64,000 nt of DNA from Citrobacter amalonaticus (GTDB lineage: Bacteria > Pseudomonadota > Gammaproteobacteria > Enterobacterales > Enterobacteriaceae): positions 620,001 through 684,000 of the forward strand of contig NZ_CP014015.2 of NCBI RefSeq assembly GCF_001559075.2, given 5' to 3'. Position numbers and translations under genes: made by a program. Shown here in pieces: positions 54,585 to 62,430 of this stretch. Each line of letters starts with the position of its first letter. The first letter of the stretch is position 1. Below the pieces are notes generated by a model, which saw only the letters and a list, made by a program, of their open reading frames with translations, was not told the origin of the DNA and did not search any database.

Positions 54585-54716
54585 ATGCCCATCAGGTTAA
54601 AACCAACACGTTATTGTTCGTTGCCGAATGTTATTGAGCATGTGAGAAACCGTGTGGCCGAGGGCGACGCAAAGAAGATCCGATACGCGCTTAAGAGAGG
54701 GGTATTTCCGCAATGA
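54585..54716 (+). CDS. Short open frame, possible island protein of 43 residues
   Basis: ATG 54585 to TGA 54716 encodes MPIRLKPTRYCSLPNVIEHV and on to KIRYALKRGVFPQ. The composition is protein-like (basic, no low-complexity runs), but I see no strong ribosome site and do not recognise the family. It might be the tail of a phage or island gene. Confidence 0.3.
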   Translation: MPIRLKPTRYCSLPNVIEHVRNRVAEGDAKKIRYALKRGVFPQ

Positions 54717-54783
54717 TGAGATTAGCGCATGCCCTGGTTAAGACAATCCTGTCGGTTCAAAGCAGAGGCGCGCTAACATGAAG

Positions 54784-54981
54784 TTATCTCGGATTTTTGG
54801 CATTAACGTCGTGTAATGCCACATCCACCAGGCCCTTTTCGGGATCGAGGAAAAAGCATCGGGTTCGTGATGACTGCAACTGAGATGCCGCCTCACATTC
54901 AGGGTGGCTACTGAAAACACCAATAACTTCACTTTTTTCAGCGTTACCCGCGAGCGAGAAGATTAATGCCAGAACGTACAT
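54784..54981 (-). CDS. Small secreted or membrane-associated protein, resembles DUF1482
   Basis: A 65-residue protein, MYVLALIFSLAGNAEKSEVI at its N-terminus, then GVFSSHPECEAASQLQSSRT with two Cys. The hydrophobic start, the EVIGVF step and spaced cysteines resemble the small phage-linked DUF1482 family, but I am not sure. A good AAGGATG ribosome site precedes the ATG. Its closeness to ssrA suggests it came with the island. Confidence 0.55.
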   Translation of the reverse strand: MYVLALIFSLAGNAEKSEVIGVFSSHPECEAASQLQSSRTRCFFLDPEKGLVDVALHDVNAKNPR

Positions 54982-55120
54982 AATTCATCCTTGATTGATA
55001 AAACGTGAAAATTCCATAAAGATCTAGACTATTCCTAAAAGTTGCGTGAAGGCAACATTTTATTCCTGGATATATTCTTAAAATGCTTGCGAAACGAATG
55101 ATTCAAAAGCAAGGCATCAC
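54982..55120. other. Intergenic region, nothing recognised
   Basis: AT-rich DNA carrying the likely promoter of the small minus-strand gene at 54784-54981. I see no other feature. Confidence 0.4.
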
Positions 55121-55151
55121 AAAAAAAGAAACCCCGCCGGCGCGAGGTTTT
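55121..55151 (-). terminator. Terminator of the sigma-MORC-Z1-nuclease-AIPR operon
   Basis: On the minus strand AACCTCGC, loop GCCG, GCGGGGTT (one mismatch) followed by TCTTTTTTTG. It lies about 130 bases after the AIPR stop and is the first good terminator downstream of the five-gene operon. Confidence 0.78.
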
Positions 55152-55277
55152 GTTAATGATTAACGCTGGATTTAAAATATCCCTGTTATTTATATGTTTA
55201 TTTTTTCAGTGGCACATCCCGAGAGAATATAACCGCGGCGAGCTCCACAACACGCACGCCGCGCTTTGATACTGAAT

Positions 55278-57074
55278 TTAATCATGCGAAAGGTCATCCG
55301 TTTTTGCCTGCGCGGAGAAATAGATTTTACTGCGCACATACTCCCAGCATTCAGGCTTCTTCGCCCACTCTGAAATCATCCTGCCATTCGCGGATTCGGT
55401 CAGAAGACTATTCACCCGATGGGCTAAGCTGACAAGGCGGTTGCCCATCGTTTCCTCAATGCCCTGTTGATTCCAGATCTCTGCCAGATCCGTTTGGTTG
55501 CCATAAAGATGTGAATAGGCGGCCACGGTATAGGCGGCAATATTCGCCTTAAATGCGGGGAAAAGTGAATTAATCAATTTATAGGCTTTCTTATAAATAA
55601 TGGCCTGCGCGATGTAATTTTTAAAACTCTCAATGTTCAGTTCATCCCCATAACGCTCAGTATCCTTGTCGATCATCGTCATTAATGCGGCAAAGTTCTT
55701 CTGTCCGCCGAGGCTGACTAAATCCGGACGCTGGAGCCAGGCACAGTGATATTTTGCGAAATCCGTTTTCGTTATCCGGCGAGAGGCAGGAATCGCGTCT
55801 TTTAACCGTTTGATTCCAGAGGGTGTTTTACCTTCCCGTTCCAGCATAACCTTATAACTGCCGTTCGCTCGCTCGTAAAACCAACGGCTGTATCCGTCCG
55901 GGCAATACACCGTGTTTGCCATTTTTTCCAGCTGTACATGTACCGGTCGATTGGCTGACAGATCGGAAATATTGACTTTATTCTGGCTATTCGAGAAGCG
56001 CGAAATATCCGCAATTAGCATCTCTTCTTGTGCATTATTCGTCTGTTTCAGCACAATGACTTTTGCGGGTACACGCACGTTACGCAGATTGGTTGCCGGG
56101 AATTTCTTTTTGGTGAAAAACATGGAAGCCGTCGTCTGCCCACCGTTGACAATCTGCATCCCTTGCATCCACGCAATACCAGGACCACCTCCCGGCGCTT
56201 CGCCAAGCCTGACCTGATCGGCAACAATCACAATGCCGTTGTTATAAGCCATAAAACGCTCAGGCTGCTCGCGTAAAGTGTCGCGAATCCCTTTGTTGAC
56301 TTTCCCCGTCTGGCTCAGAAATGAGCGCACGTTCGCTTCCAGAATCCGGTTGCCATATTTTTCATAGATAAATCGCAGCGTCTCGCCCGGAACCACCGTC
56401 AGCGCATAATCATATTCCCCCATTTCATCCGGAATCCAGACACAGGGGAGTGCGCCCCCCGCCACCTCATCAAAATTAACCTGCAGTTCGTCGCGTGGCT
56501 TACCTTCCTGCCAGTGGTTAAACAGGCGGACAATGTCCATAACCTCTAATTTAATGGTTTTACCGGCCACGTCGCGGGACTGATACCAGCGGGTTTTCAC
56601 CTGACCATCGGTCAGAACATAAATTCTGATTTGCTCCAGTTCCGTATAGGACTGTTCGATGGTCGTCACCAGTTGCCAGGCATCATTGGACTGATCGAGC
56701 GTGGATGATAATTTACCGTCAACGCACTTCTGCAAAAATTGAATGCAGTGACCGGCAATCGCTTTTGTCTCAGCATCCGGGACGTGACAAAGCTCGTCGC
56801 TACCGTGATAAATGCTGACAAAAAGGTCAAGTTGATCGCCATCTTCTGAGAAGGCATAACCGCTGAGACGCACATTGTGTCCACTGACTTTCGCCATAAA
56901 GTGACACGTCTCGGCATCATCGAATGTCATGCCGATATCGGCCATATGACGCATAACAATATCGGTAAAAATCAGTTCCGGAAAAGGCGACTCAACCCCA
57001 GGCTGAGCCATTTGATCCTGATATTCCTTGCGAATCTCATTCTGCGTTTGACGTAAAAAATCAATAAGTTCCAT
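55278..57074 (-). CDS. AIPR family protein (abortive infection phage resistance)
   Basis: A 598-residue protein with the AIPR-domain hallmarks: MAYNNGIVIVADQV near residue 275, GMQIVNGGQTTASMFF near 305 and ISRFSNSQNKVNISDLSANR near 360. The family was named from abortive-infection and restriction-modification neighbourhoods; its biochemistry is not settled. I chose ATG 57074 (MELIDFLRQTQNEIRKEYQD), which overlaps the end of the nuclease-like gene by 14 bases; the open frame runs 29 codons further inside that gene. Last gene of the operon, followed by a terminator. Confidence 0.88.
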   Translation of the reverse strand: MELIDFLRQTQNEIRKEYQDQMAQPGVESPFPELIFTDIVMRHMADIGMTFDDAETCHFMAKVSGHNVRLSGYAFSEDGDQLDLFVSIYHGSDELCHVPDAETKAIAGHCIQFLQKCVDGKLSSTLDQSNDAWQLVTTIEQSYTELEQIRIYVLTDGQVKTRWYQSRDVAGKTIKLEVMDIVRLFNHWQEGKPRDELQVNFDEVAGGALPCVWIPDEMGEYDYALTVVPGETLRFIYEKYGNRILEANVRSFLSQTGKVNKGIRDTLREQPERFMAYNNGIVIVADQVRLGEAPGGGPGIAWMQGMQIVNGGQTTASMFFTKKKFPATNLRNVRVPAKVIVLKQTNNAQEEMLIADISRFSNSQNKVNISDLSANRPVHVQLEKMANTVYCPDGYSRWFYERANGSYKVMLEREGKTPSGIKRLKDAIPASRRITKTDFAKYHCAWLQRPDLVSLGGQKNFAALMTMIDKDTERYGDELNIESFKNYIAQAIIYKKAYKLINSLFPAFKANIAAYTVAAYSHLYGNQTDLAEIWNQQGIEETMGNRLVSLAHRVNSLLTESANGRMISEWAKKPECWEYVRSKIYFSAQAKTDDLSHD

Positions 57075-58089
57075 GCGGTAATCCTGCAAAGTCTGACAAG
57101 CAATGGTTAAAATTTTGAGCCTGAGGAATAAGTGTCTGAAGTTCGAGTTGATAGCACGCACTCACCACCGGCAACGGGACATTGGCATGCGTCAAAGAGG
57201 GAAAATCCGCTTCAATCGGAAGTGCGAACGCCTCTGTCAGCAAGAAATGACGTGTATAGAATTCAGCATGTTCAGTGAAATATCCGACGTGACAAAGCGA
57301 TCCCTCAAAAAGACAGGTCGCCGGAGCGTTTCCCTCAAACCGCTGACGAAGACGGTGAATGAGGTCATTCAGGGTCGCGCCGGTGGGATGCTCGCTGAAG
57401 CGCAAACCGCACAACATGAGCGAGCCAGGCCGCTGCCAGTCCAGTTGTTCAAGCGCGTGGATGGTTACGCAAAAGCCCTGCTCTGCTGTGGTGCTTTTTA
57501 CCTCAATGGCGCGTTCATCGAGTTCAAAATCCTGTAGGCCATGCTGCGGTCCTACCCATGCTTCGACTGCCGTTGACGGCGCAAGACCGCTCTCGATTAA
57601 CCGCTCCAGACACGTCAATTCCCCGATTAACCCCACTTCTTCTTCGTGACTGAGTGGACGAGTATCGCGCTCCATAAACGCCTGCCATAAACGAATCCGA
57701 CGGAGCAGGGTTTCAAACAGACGCGGTTCAGAAACGTTCAGGAGCGAATGGAGAATATCCAGAATCATCGTCGTAAAGACATCCGCATTCCCGGTTTGCT
57801 GGCGACGGATCATCAAACCGTTCTGCCGCCCCTCCTCTGTTCCGGTCATCTCAACGCGAAATCCTTTACAGGACGGCAGCGCCGTCGACCCCGGCGAAAG
57901 AGGATGAGGAAACACGGCAATCAGCATTTCTTCATTATCAGGCTGACGACGTCCGGCATGAAAGCTACAGCCCTGGTGCGTGAAAAGCCGAATCCCGCGC
58001 CAGCCCTGAGCGCCGGGCTGTTCGTCTATCTGAGATCGATCTAAGGCTTTCCAGGCCGCCAGCAGATCATCTTTACTCAGCCGCACCAT
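57061..58089 (-). CDS. PD-(D/E)XK motif protein (DUF4420 type)
   Basis: A 342-residue protein. The nuclease-like core is visible: a Glu in VGLIGELTCLERLIESG (near 155), the Asp in GLQDFELDERA (near 187), then AIEVKSTT, an ExK pair (near 195). This is the order of a PD-(D/E)XK active site, so DNA cleavage is plausible but not shown. The family is known from restriction-like operons with Z1, MORC and AIPR genes. The start ATG overlaps the Z1 gene by 17 bases, which implies coupled translation. No membrane segments or signal peptide. Confidence 0.85.
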   Translation of the reverse strand: MVRLSKDDLLAAWKALDRSQIDEQPGAQGWRGIRLFTHQGCSFHAGRRQPDNEEMLIAVFPHPLSPGSTALPSCKGFRVEMTGTEEGRQNGLMIRRQQTGNADVFTTMILDILHSLLNVSEPRLFETLLRRIRLWQAFMERDTRPLSHEEEVGLIGELTCLERLIESGLAPSTAVEAWVGPQHGLQDFELDERAIEVKSTTAEQGFCVTIHALEQLDWQRPGSLMLCGLRFSEHPTGATLNDLIHRLRQRFEGNAPATCLFEGSLCHVGYFTEHAEFYTRHFLLTEAFALPIEADFPSLTHANVPLPVVSACYQLELQTLIPQAQNFNHCLSDFAGLPHGTY

Positions 58090-60931
58090 ATTCTTGCTCC
58101 CACAGTACGTTGTTCACTTTGTACTCCACCGTTACCCCACTGCGGCTTCCCGGAAAACTGATGCCAAAAGCCACCACCGGCAAGGCATCGTCCTGATATT
58201 CCGCTGCCGACAACGCCTGTTGCGGGTCCAGTAAGTAAATGAGCAGTAGCCCTTTTTGACGCTGTGCCGGGATGTCGTTTATGCCAAATCCTTTGATCCG
58301 GCGCAGTACTACGCCACCAGGAATGGCGGGCTCCTCTCGCCCTTCATTGCGTCCGGGATCGGCATGAAAAATACGCTGCGTTTCGGCCAGCGCGGCAAGC
58401 CAGGTCGATTCATCGCAGTCAATCCCTTCATCGCGTGGGGAAAGTAAACGGCCAATAGAATAGCGGTCAGTGACCCCCTCAGACGCTTTACGCAGCATAA
58501 GCGGGACCGGGAAGCCACAGACATCGTGATGACGATCGACGCCACCCCCTATCACCGCCACCGTCCATTGGGTGAGTTCATCAACACGATTCATCCGCGT
58601 AATGAAATCCGCCAGCAGTTTGCTGTTGGCTTTCCTGGCCTGAGCGTGGGTCTCATATTCCGTTAAGAAATCAATGATCGGCTCGGGAGAGACGTTTTGC
58701 CAAATGACCCCTTTCCATTTTTCAATCTTCTCTGCGCGCCGTCTCTCAGGGATCGGCGCGCCAGAACCGACACGCCCGGTCAGATGCTGGAAGGCCGCGT
58801 AGTTACGCTTGTGGTACTCCGGTTCTTTAAACAACGAAATCGTTTCGACCACCGTGCCACTGAAAGAGAGCCATAGTGAGCGCGCGCTACGCATTTTTAA
58901 GGGGGATGTCACCATTAACACAGGGTGTGATTTCACTTTTAGCCCGAAATCACGCGGGGTTCCGCCGCTGGCGACCATATTGTCAAACTCTTCTCTCAGC
59001 TCTTCCGAGGCATCCGCAATGTGCTCAAACCATTCAATCAGCTCATCGGTAGTATACAGCCGACATACGTCCAGATATCCCTGGCGATAGCCAAACCAGC
59101 GTCCCATCTGCATTAACGTGTCATACATGCGGGAGGCGCGTAGGAAATAACTGGTGCATAATCCCTCAAGCGTTAGCCCTCGAGCCAGTTTGTCTCCGCC
59201 AATCGCAATGACTTTTAAGCCTGTCGCACTGTCCGAATAATCAAGCGCATCCTTCGCCGTTCCGTTTATCATTCGTACCGACACGTTTTCGATCACGGTA
59301 TACAGCTTGTCGACGATCTCCCGCCACGCAAAGGCGTCGTCCGGAATCTGCTGCGGCATGACGTCGCGGATCTTCTGACCAGTCGGCAAAAAGTCGGCCT
59401 GCCAGAGTGATTCAAGCTGATGTAAAAAAGGCTCGTGTCCAATCCTTCGCGTCAGTCGCTGTCTCACGTCCTGAATGTAGGCGTCAATATGCTCATAAAC
59501 GACCGATTGCACTTTATTGAAGCGGGTCACATGGACCAGCATCGAACTGTGTTTATCTCCTTGACCGCGCAATTCCCGGACGCAGCACGCCAGCAAAAAG
59601 CTATCGATGGCGTGTTTTAACGAGTCCGGGAAATGGGTTAGCGTATCGAGCGTGGGATAGTGCGAGCTCTTATGAGAAACCGGCATCCACCCTCTTTTTC
59701 CGTCATCGCTGCAATGATCGCTCACCCGCCTGATCAAAGGCAGTTCACCGGTCCGCCCTTCCGCGGCGGCCCGCCCAAATACCCTCGCCGGGCCGATGTA
59801 GTTAGAAGGTGCGCCGAGGTTAATGATAAAGGCGGAAGGGAACAAATCCGGGCCTTCATCACGCGTTTCATTGCTCTCGTGAATAAAAATATTGGCAAAG
59901 GGCGTGGCGGTATAGCCGACATACGCCTTACGGCTGAACTGCATCAACAGCTTACGAATCAGGCTATTGATTGCCGTTGGCTGATGTTCAGCATCCGGTT
60001 TTCCATCGTCATCGTAGACAATTTCCCCCGTATCAACTGAGGCGTTATCCGCTTCATCATCAATCATCAGCAGCGGTAATTCCGAAACAAAACGCTTTCC
60101 GGTGACGGGGTCAACGCTGGTGGCGACATGGTTTTCAATCCAGGTATGCAGGCGTTTCAGAATTGATTTATTTTTCTTTACCACGAACAGCCAGGGCCGT
60201 TGCTCGGGGCTGATCCCCAGATTCTTAGCCACTCCGGCACTGAAGTCGCCCTTTTCAGATCGGTTGGTGACGTAATTGGGACGAATGACGGGATCGCTAT
60301 CAATATCGCCCACCCCAATGATGGTCACTTTTTCTCTGAGTGGACTCGTCTCGTAGCCAAGAAATCCTTCATCCAGACGCATTTGGGTCTGCGAGCGGAG
60401 GTTATTATGCAAACCCGCAAGCACAATGATTATCTTATATCCCGCATCCGCGGCTTTACAGATTAGACCGGTATAGTGGCTGGTTTTCCCCGACTGAACA
60501 TGGCCGACCACCAGACCACGCCGGTCCCAGCGCCCTTCCCGCCCTGGCTGCTCAAGTAATCCCAGAACACGATCCGTTGAACGGTCAAGGGTATCCAGGA
60601 CACCCCAGGGCATCGTTTTACCAAGCCATTGGCGATATCGATGCCAGTAGCGCCACTCGCGTTTCGCATCAGCGGTCAGCCAGGGTTGATGCCCTTCGTC
60701 ATTACTCAGAGAAGTATCTTCCCCCATCCAGATGCTATAACGGCGGATCAACTCTTCGACCAGAATCTCCCGGTTATCAAGGCGGCTCCACTCCGGTTTC
60801 ATCTGACAAACCATGTCAATATGTTGGCGCAGAATGCCAGGCGTGATCGTGCTTTTATCCTGGCCTTGCAGGAGCGTTTGCACAATCTGCAATACACTCA
60901 GTTGCGTGTCATCCAGGGGATTCAGACTCAT
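58073..60931 (-). CDS. Z1-domain superfamily II helicase/ATPase
   Basis: A 952-residue protein. Helicase motifs: Walker A VVGHVQSGKTSH (residues about 141-152), Walker B/DExD-like LLMIDDEADNAS (about 286-297), VGYTATPFANIFI as motif III (about 340), and GGDKLARGLTLEGL plus MGRWFGYRQGYLD as motifs V-VI (about 578 and 610). The Z1 domain (Pfam PF10593) lies between about 400 and 640. The family is known from restriction-type operons; DNA remodelling is inferred. The start overlaps the MORC gene by four bases (ATGA). Confidence 0.9.
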   Translation of the reverse strand: MSLNPLDDTQLSVLQIVQTLLQGQDKSTITPGILRQHIDMVCQMKPEWSRLDNREILVEELIRRYSIWMGEDTSLSNDEGHQPWLTADAKREWRYWHRYRQWLGKTMPWGVLDTLDRSTDRVLGLLEQPGREGRWDRRGLVVGHVQSGKTSHYTGLICKAADAGYKIIIVLAGLHNNLRSQTQMRLDEGFLGYETSPLREKVTIIGVGDIDSDPVIRPNYVTNRSEKGDFSAGVAKNLGISPEQRPWLFVVKKNKSILKRLHTWIENHVATSVDPVTGKRFVSELPLLMIDDEADNASVDTGEIVYDDDGKPDAEHQPTAINSLIRKLLMQFSRKAYVGYTATPFANIFIHESNETRDEGPDLFPSAFIINLGAPSNYIGPARVFGRAAAEGRTGELPLIRRVSDHCSDDGKRGWMPVSHKSSHYPTLDTLTHFPDSLKHAIDSFLLACCVRELRGQGDKHSSMLVHVTRFNKVQSVVYEHIDAYIQDVRQRLTRRIGHEPFLHQLESLWQADFLPTGQKIRDVMPQQIPDDAFAWREIVDKLYTVIENVSVRMINGTAKDALDYSDSATGLKVIAIGGDKLARGLTLEGLCTSYFLRASRMYDTLMQMGRWFGYRQGYLDVCRLYTTDELIEWFEHIADASEELREEFDNMVASGGTPRDFGLKVKSHPVLMVTSPLKMRSARSLWLSFSGTVVETISLFKEPEYHKRNYAAFQHLTGRVGSGAPIPERRRAEKIEKWKGVIWQNVSPEPIIDFLTEYETHAQARKANSKLLADFITRMNRVDELTQWTVAVIGGGVDRHHDVCGFPVPLMLRKASEGVTDRYSIGRLLSPRDEGIDCDESTWLAALAETQRIFHADPGRNEGREEPAIPGGVVLRRIKGFGINDIPAQRQKGLLLIYLLDPQQALSAAEYQDDALPVVAFGISFPGSRSGVTVEYKVNNVLWEQEYGAAE

Positions 60932-62430
60932 AGCGATTTCTCTTGTTGATCGTCGGGGAGTTGTGCAATTAATTCGGGATAATTATCGAAAGGTTCCATA
61001 TTTTGCAGATGCTGTTTCGCCAGCGCCGGTGACATCGACTGCTGACCAACCAGGGTCTGGTACATGACCTGCAATACGGATAACACCTCTGCGGGCGGCG
61101 CGGTTTCAAAGCCTGTCCGCGGCGTCTCTTTTGTCTCAGCCGTATCAAGCCAGATTTGCTGAACCGGAACGGTTTCCTCAATCAGTCTTAGCATGGCCTG
61201 AATTTGTGGGGATAACTCACCAGCCTGCGAAAGGACATTGCTGATGACAGGATGTTGTAACGAAATCTGGTAACGAACACCTGATGACGTCTTCTGCGCC
61301 TGCCAAAGATGAACGAGTTCCTCGCCGGGCTTGCGCTTATTCATTTTCCCGCGTTTGGCAAATGTCCTTACCGCACGATCGCGTGTTGATTGCGCCAGTT
61401 GAGTTAACCAGGGACGCAGCGAAACCGGCGGACGCGCCATCGATTTACGAATATCAATCTTCCAGTCTATGTCGGCATCATTAGGGATATCCAGACGGAT
61501 CCGCGCAAGGCGGTGGGTTTCATCTTTCGTCCAGGCCCGGGGACTTCCGAGTCCAAGCCAGTTGCCCGCCACCAGCAATCGCTCATTCCGGTATACATAA
61601 AATCCTTGCTGAGCCGTCCAGCCTGCCGGTCCTTGAGCCTGTTGATACTCCTGCGTCGTCAGGTGATCCTGATGCGGCAGAACATGACACTCCACCTTCA
61701 CGGCAGGAGCGCCTGGCGCCATTGCCGAAGGCGAATGCCAGGGCTTGGAAGGATGCCCGCTAAGAAAGGGATCCCAGGCTTTAATTTTGCGACCATTGAG
61801 GGTGAGAGTGAGTAGGGGAGAGTTCCCCTCAAGGAATCGGTGAAATACCATCGCCAGATGTTGTTCAACGCCATCCATCAGATTGAGGAAATCTTTCTCA
61901 CCGTAGCCGGGGGTGACAATTCGGTCTAAAACGTCCCACAGCACCACCGTACCGTGGGAGTCAGGTTCCGCATTTGCTAACGCCTCCTGACTCCCTGGAT
62001 CAGCACCTTCAAGCAAATACCAACCGTCGTCCGTACTGGCGGCGAGAATGTCCAGATCCCACCGCAGGATGGTCGTTATCCCCTCTTTTTTAGAGGAGAC
62101 CGTCAGGCGGCGACATTGCGAAAAGGAGGCGGTTTTGAGTCCAAGGCCGAAGCGGCCCAGATCGTGTCCTGGACGCTTTGTCAGCGGGTTTTTAACCCCC
62201 AGCCGCATCGCAACATCCAGTTCAGCGGCTGACATGCCGCAACCATTATCCCGAACCACAATATAGCTATCCGACTCACGCCAGTGAAAAGTCAGATCGA
62301 CCTTACGGGCACCAGCACTGATGCTGTTGTCGATGATATCAGCCAGTGCGGTGGCGGTGTTGTAGCCGAGCCCTCGCAGAGCTTCGATCATAATGGCTGC
62401 ATTCGGTGGCGCATGGCGCATGGTCGTCAT
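60928..62430 (-). CDS. MORC/MutL-type GHKL ATPase
   Basis: A 500-residue ATP-binding protein with all Bergerat-fold motifs: N box ALADIIDNSI (residues 28-37), G1 DNGCGM (61-66) and G2 DLGRFGLGLKTAS (90-102). The spacing and the phrase NTATALADIIDNSISAGA are typical of prokaryotic MORC-like ATPases, which close as ATP-driven clamps. A Lys-rich stretch near 375-390 (FAKRGKMNKRKPG) could bind DNA. The start ATG 62430 overlaps the sigma gene stop by four bases; an open frame begins 13 codons earlier inside the sigma gene. It has no endonuclease motif of the MutL kind that I can see. Confidence 0.88.
   Translation of the reverse strand: MTTMRHAPPNAAIMIEALRGLGYNTATALADIIDNSISAGARKVDLTFHWRESDSYIVVRDNGCGMSAAELDVAMRLGVKNPLTKRPGHDLGRFGLGLKTASFSQCRRLTVSSKKEGITTILRWDLDILAASTDDGWYLLEGADPGSQEALANAEPDSHGTVVLWDVLDRIVTPGYGEKDFLNLMDGVEQHLAMVFHRFLEGNSPLLTLTLNGRKIKAWDPFLSGHPSKPWHSPSAMAPGAPAVKVECHVLPHQDHLTTQEYQQAQGPAGWTAQQGFYVYRNERLLVAGNWLGLGSPRAWTKDETHRLARIRLDIPNDADIDWKIDIRKSMARPPVSLRPWLTQLAQSTRDRAVRTFAKRGKMNKRKPGEELVHLWQAQKTSSGVRYQISLQHPVISNVLSQAGELSPQIQAMLRLIEETVPVQQIWLDTAETKETPRTGFETAPPAEVLSVLQVMYQTLVGQQSMSPALAKQHLQNMEPFDNYPELIAQLPDDQQEKSL

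Noticed and set aside
54194..54592. 132-codon minus-strand open frame over ssrA
   Set aside because: Most of it is antisense to the tmRNA and its terminator; no ribosome site and no protein-like pattern.
54386..54600. Second ssrA attachment repeat within the window
   Set aside because: I find only one copy of the ssrA 3' end (GCCAGCTCCACCA), so no island boundary pair can be shown.
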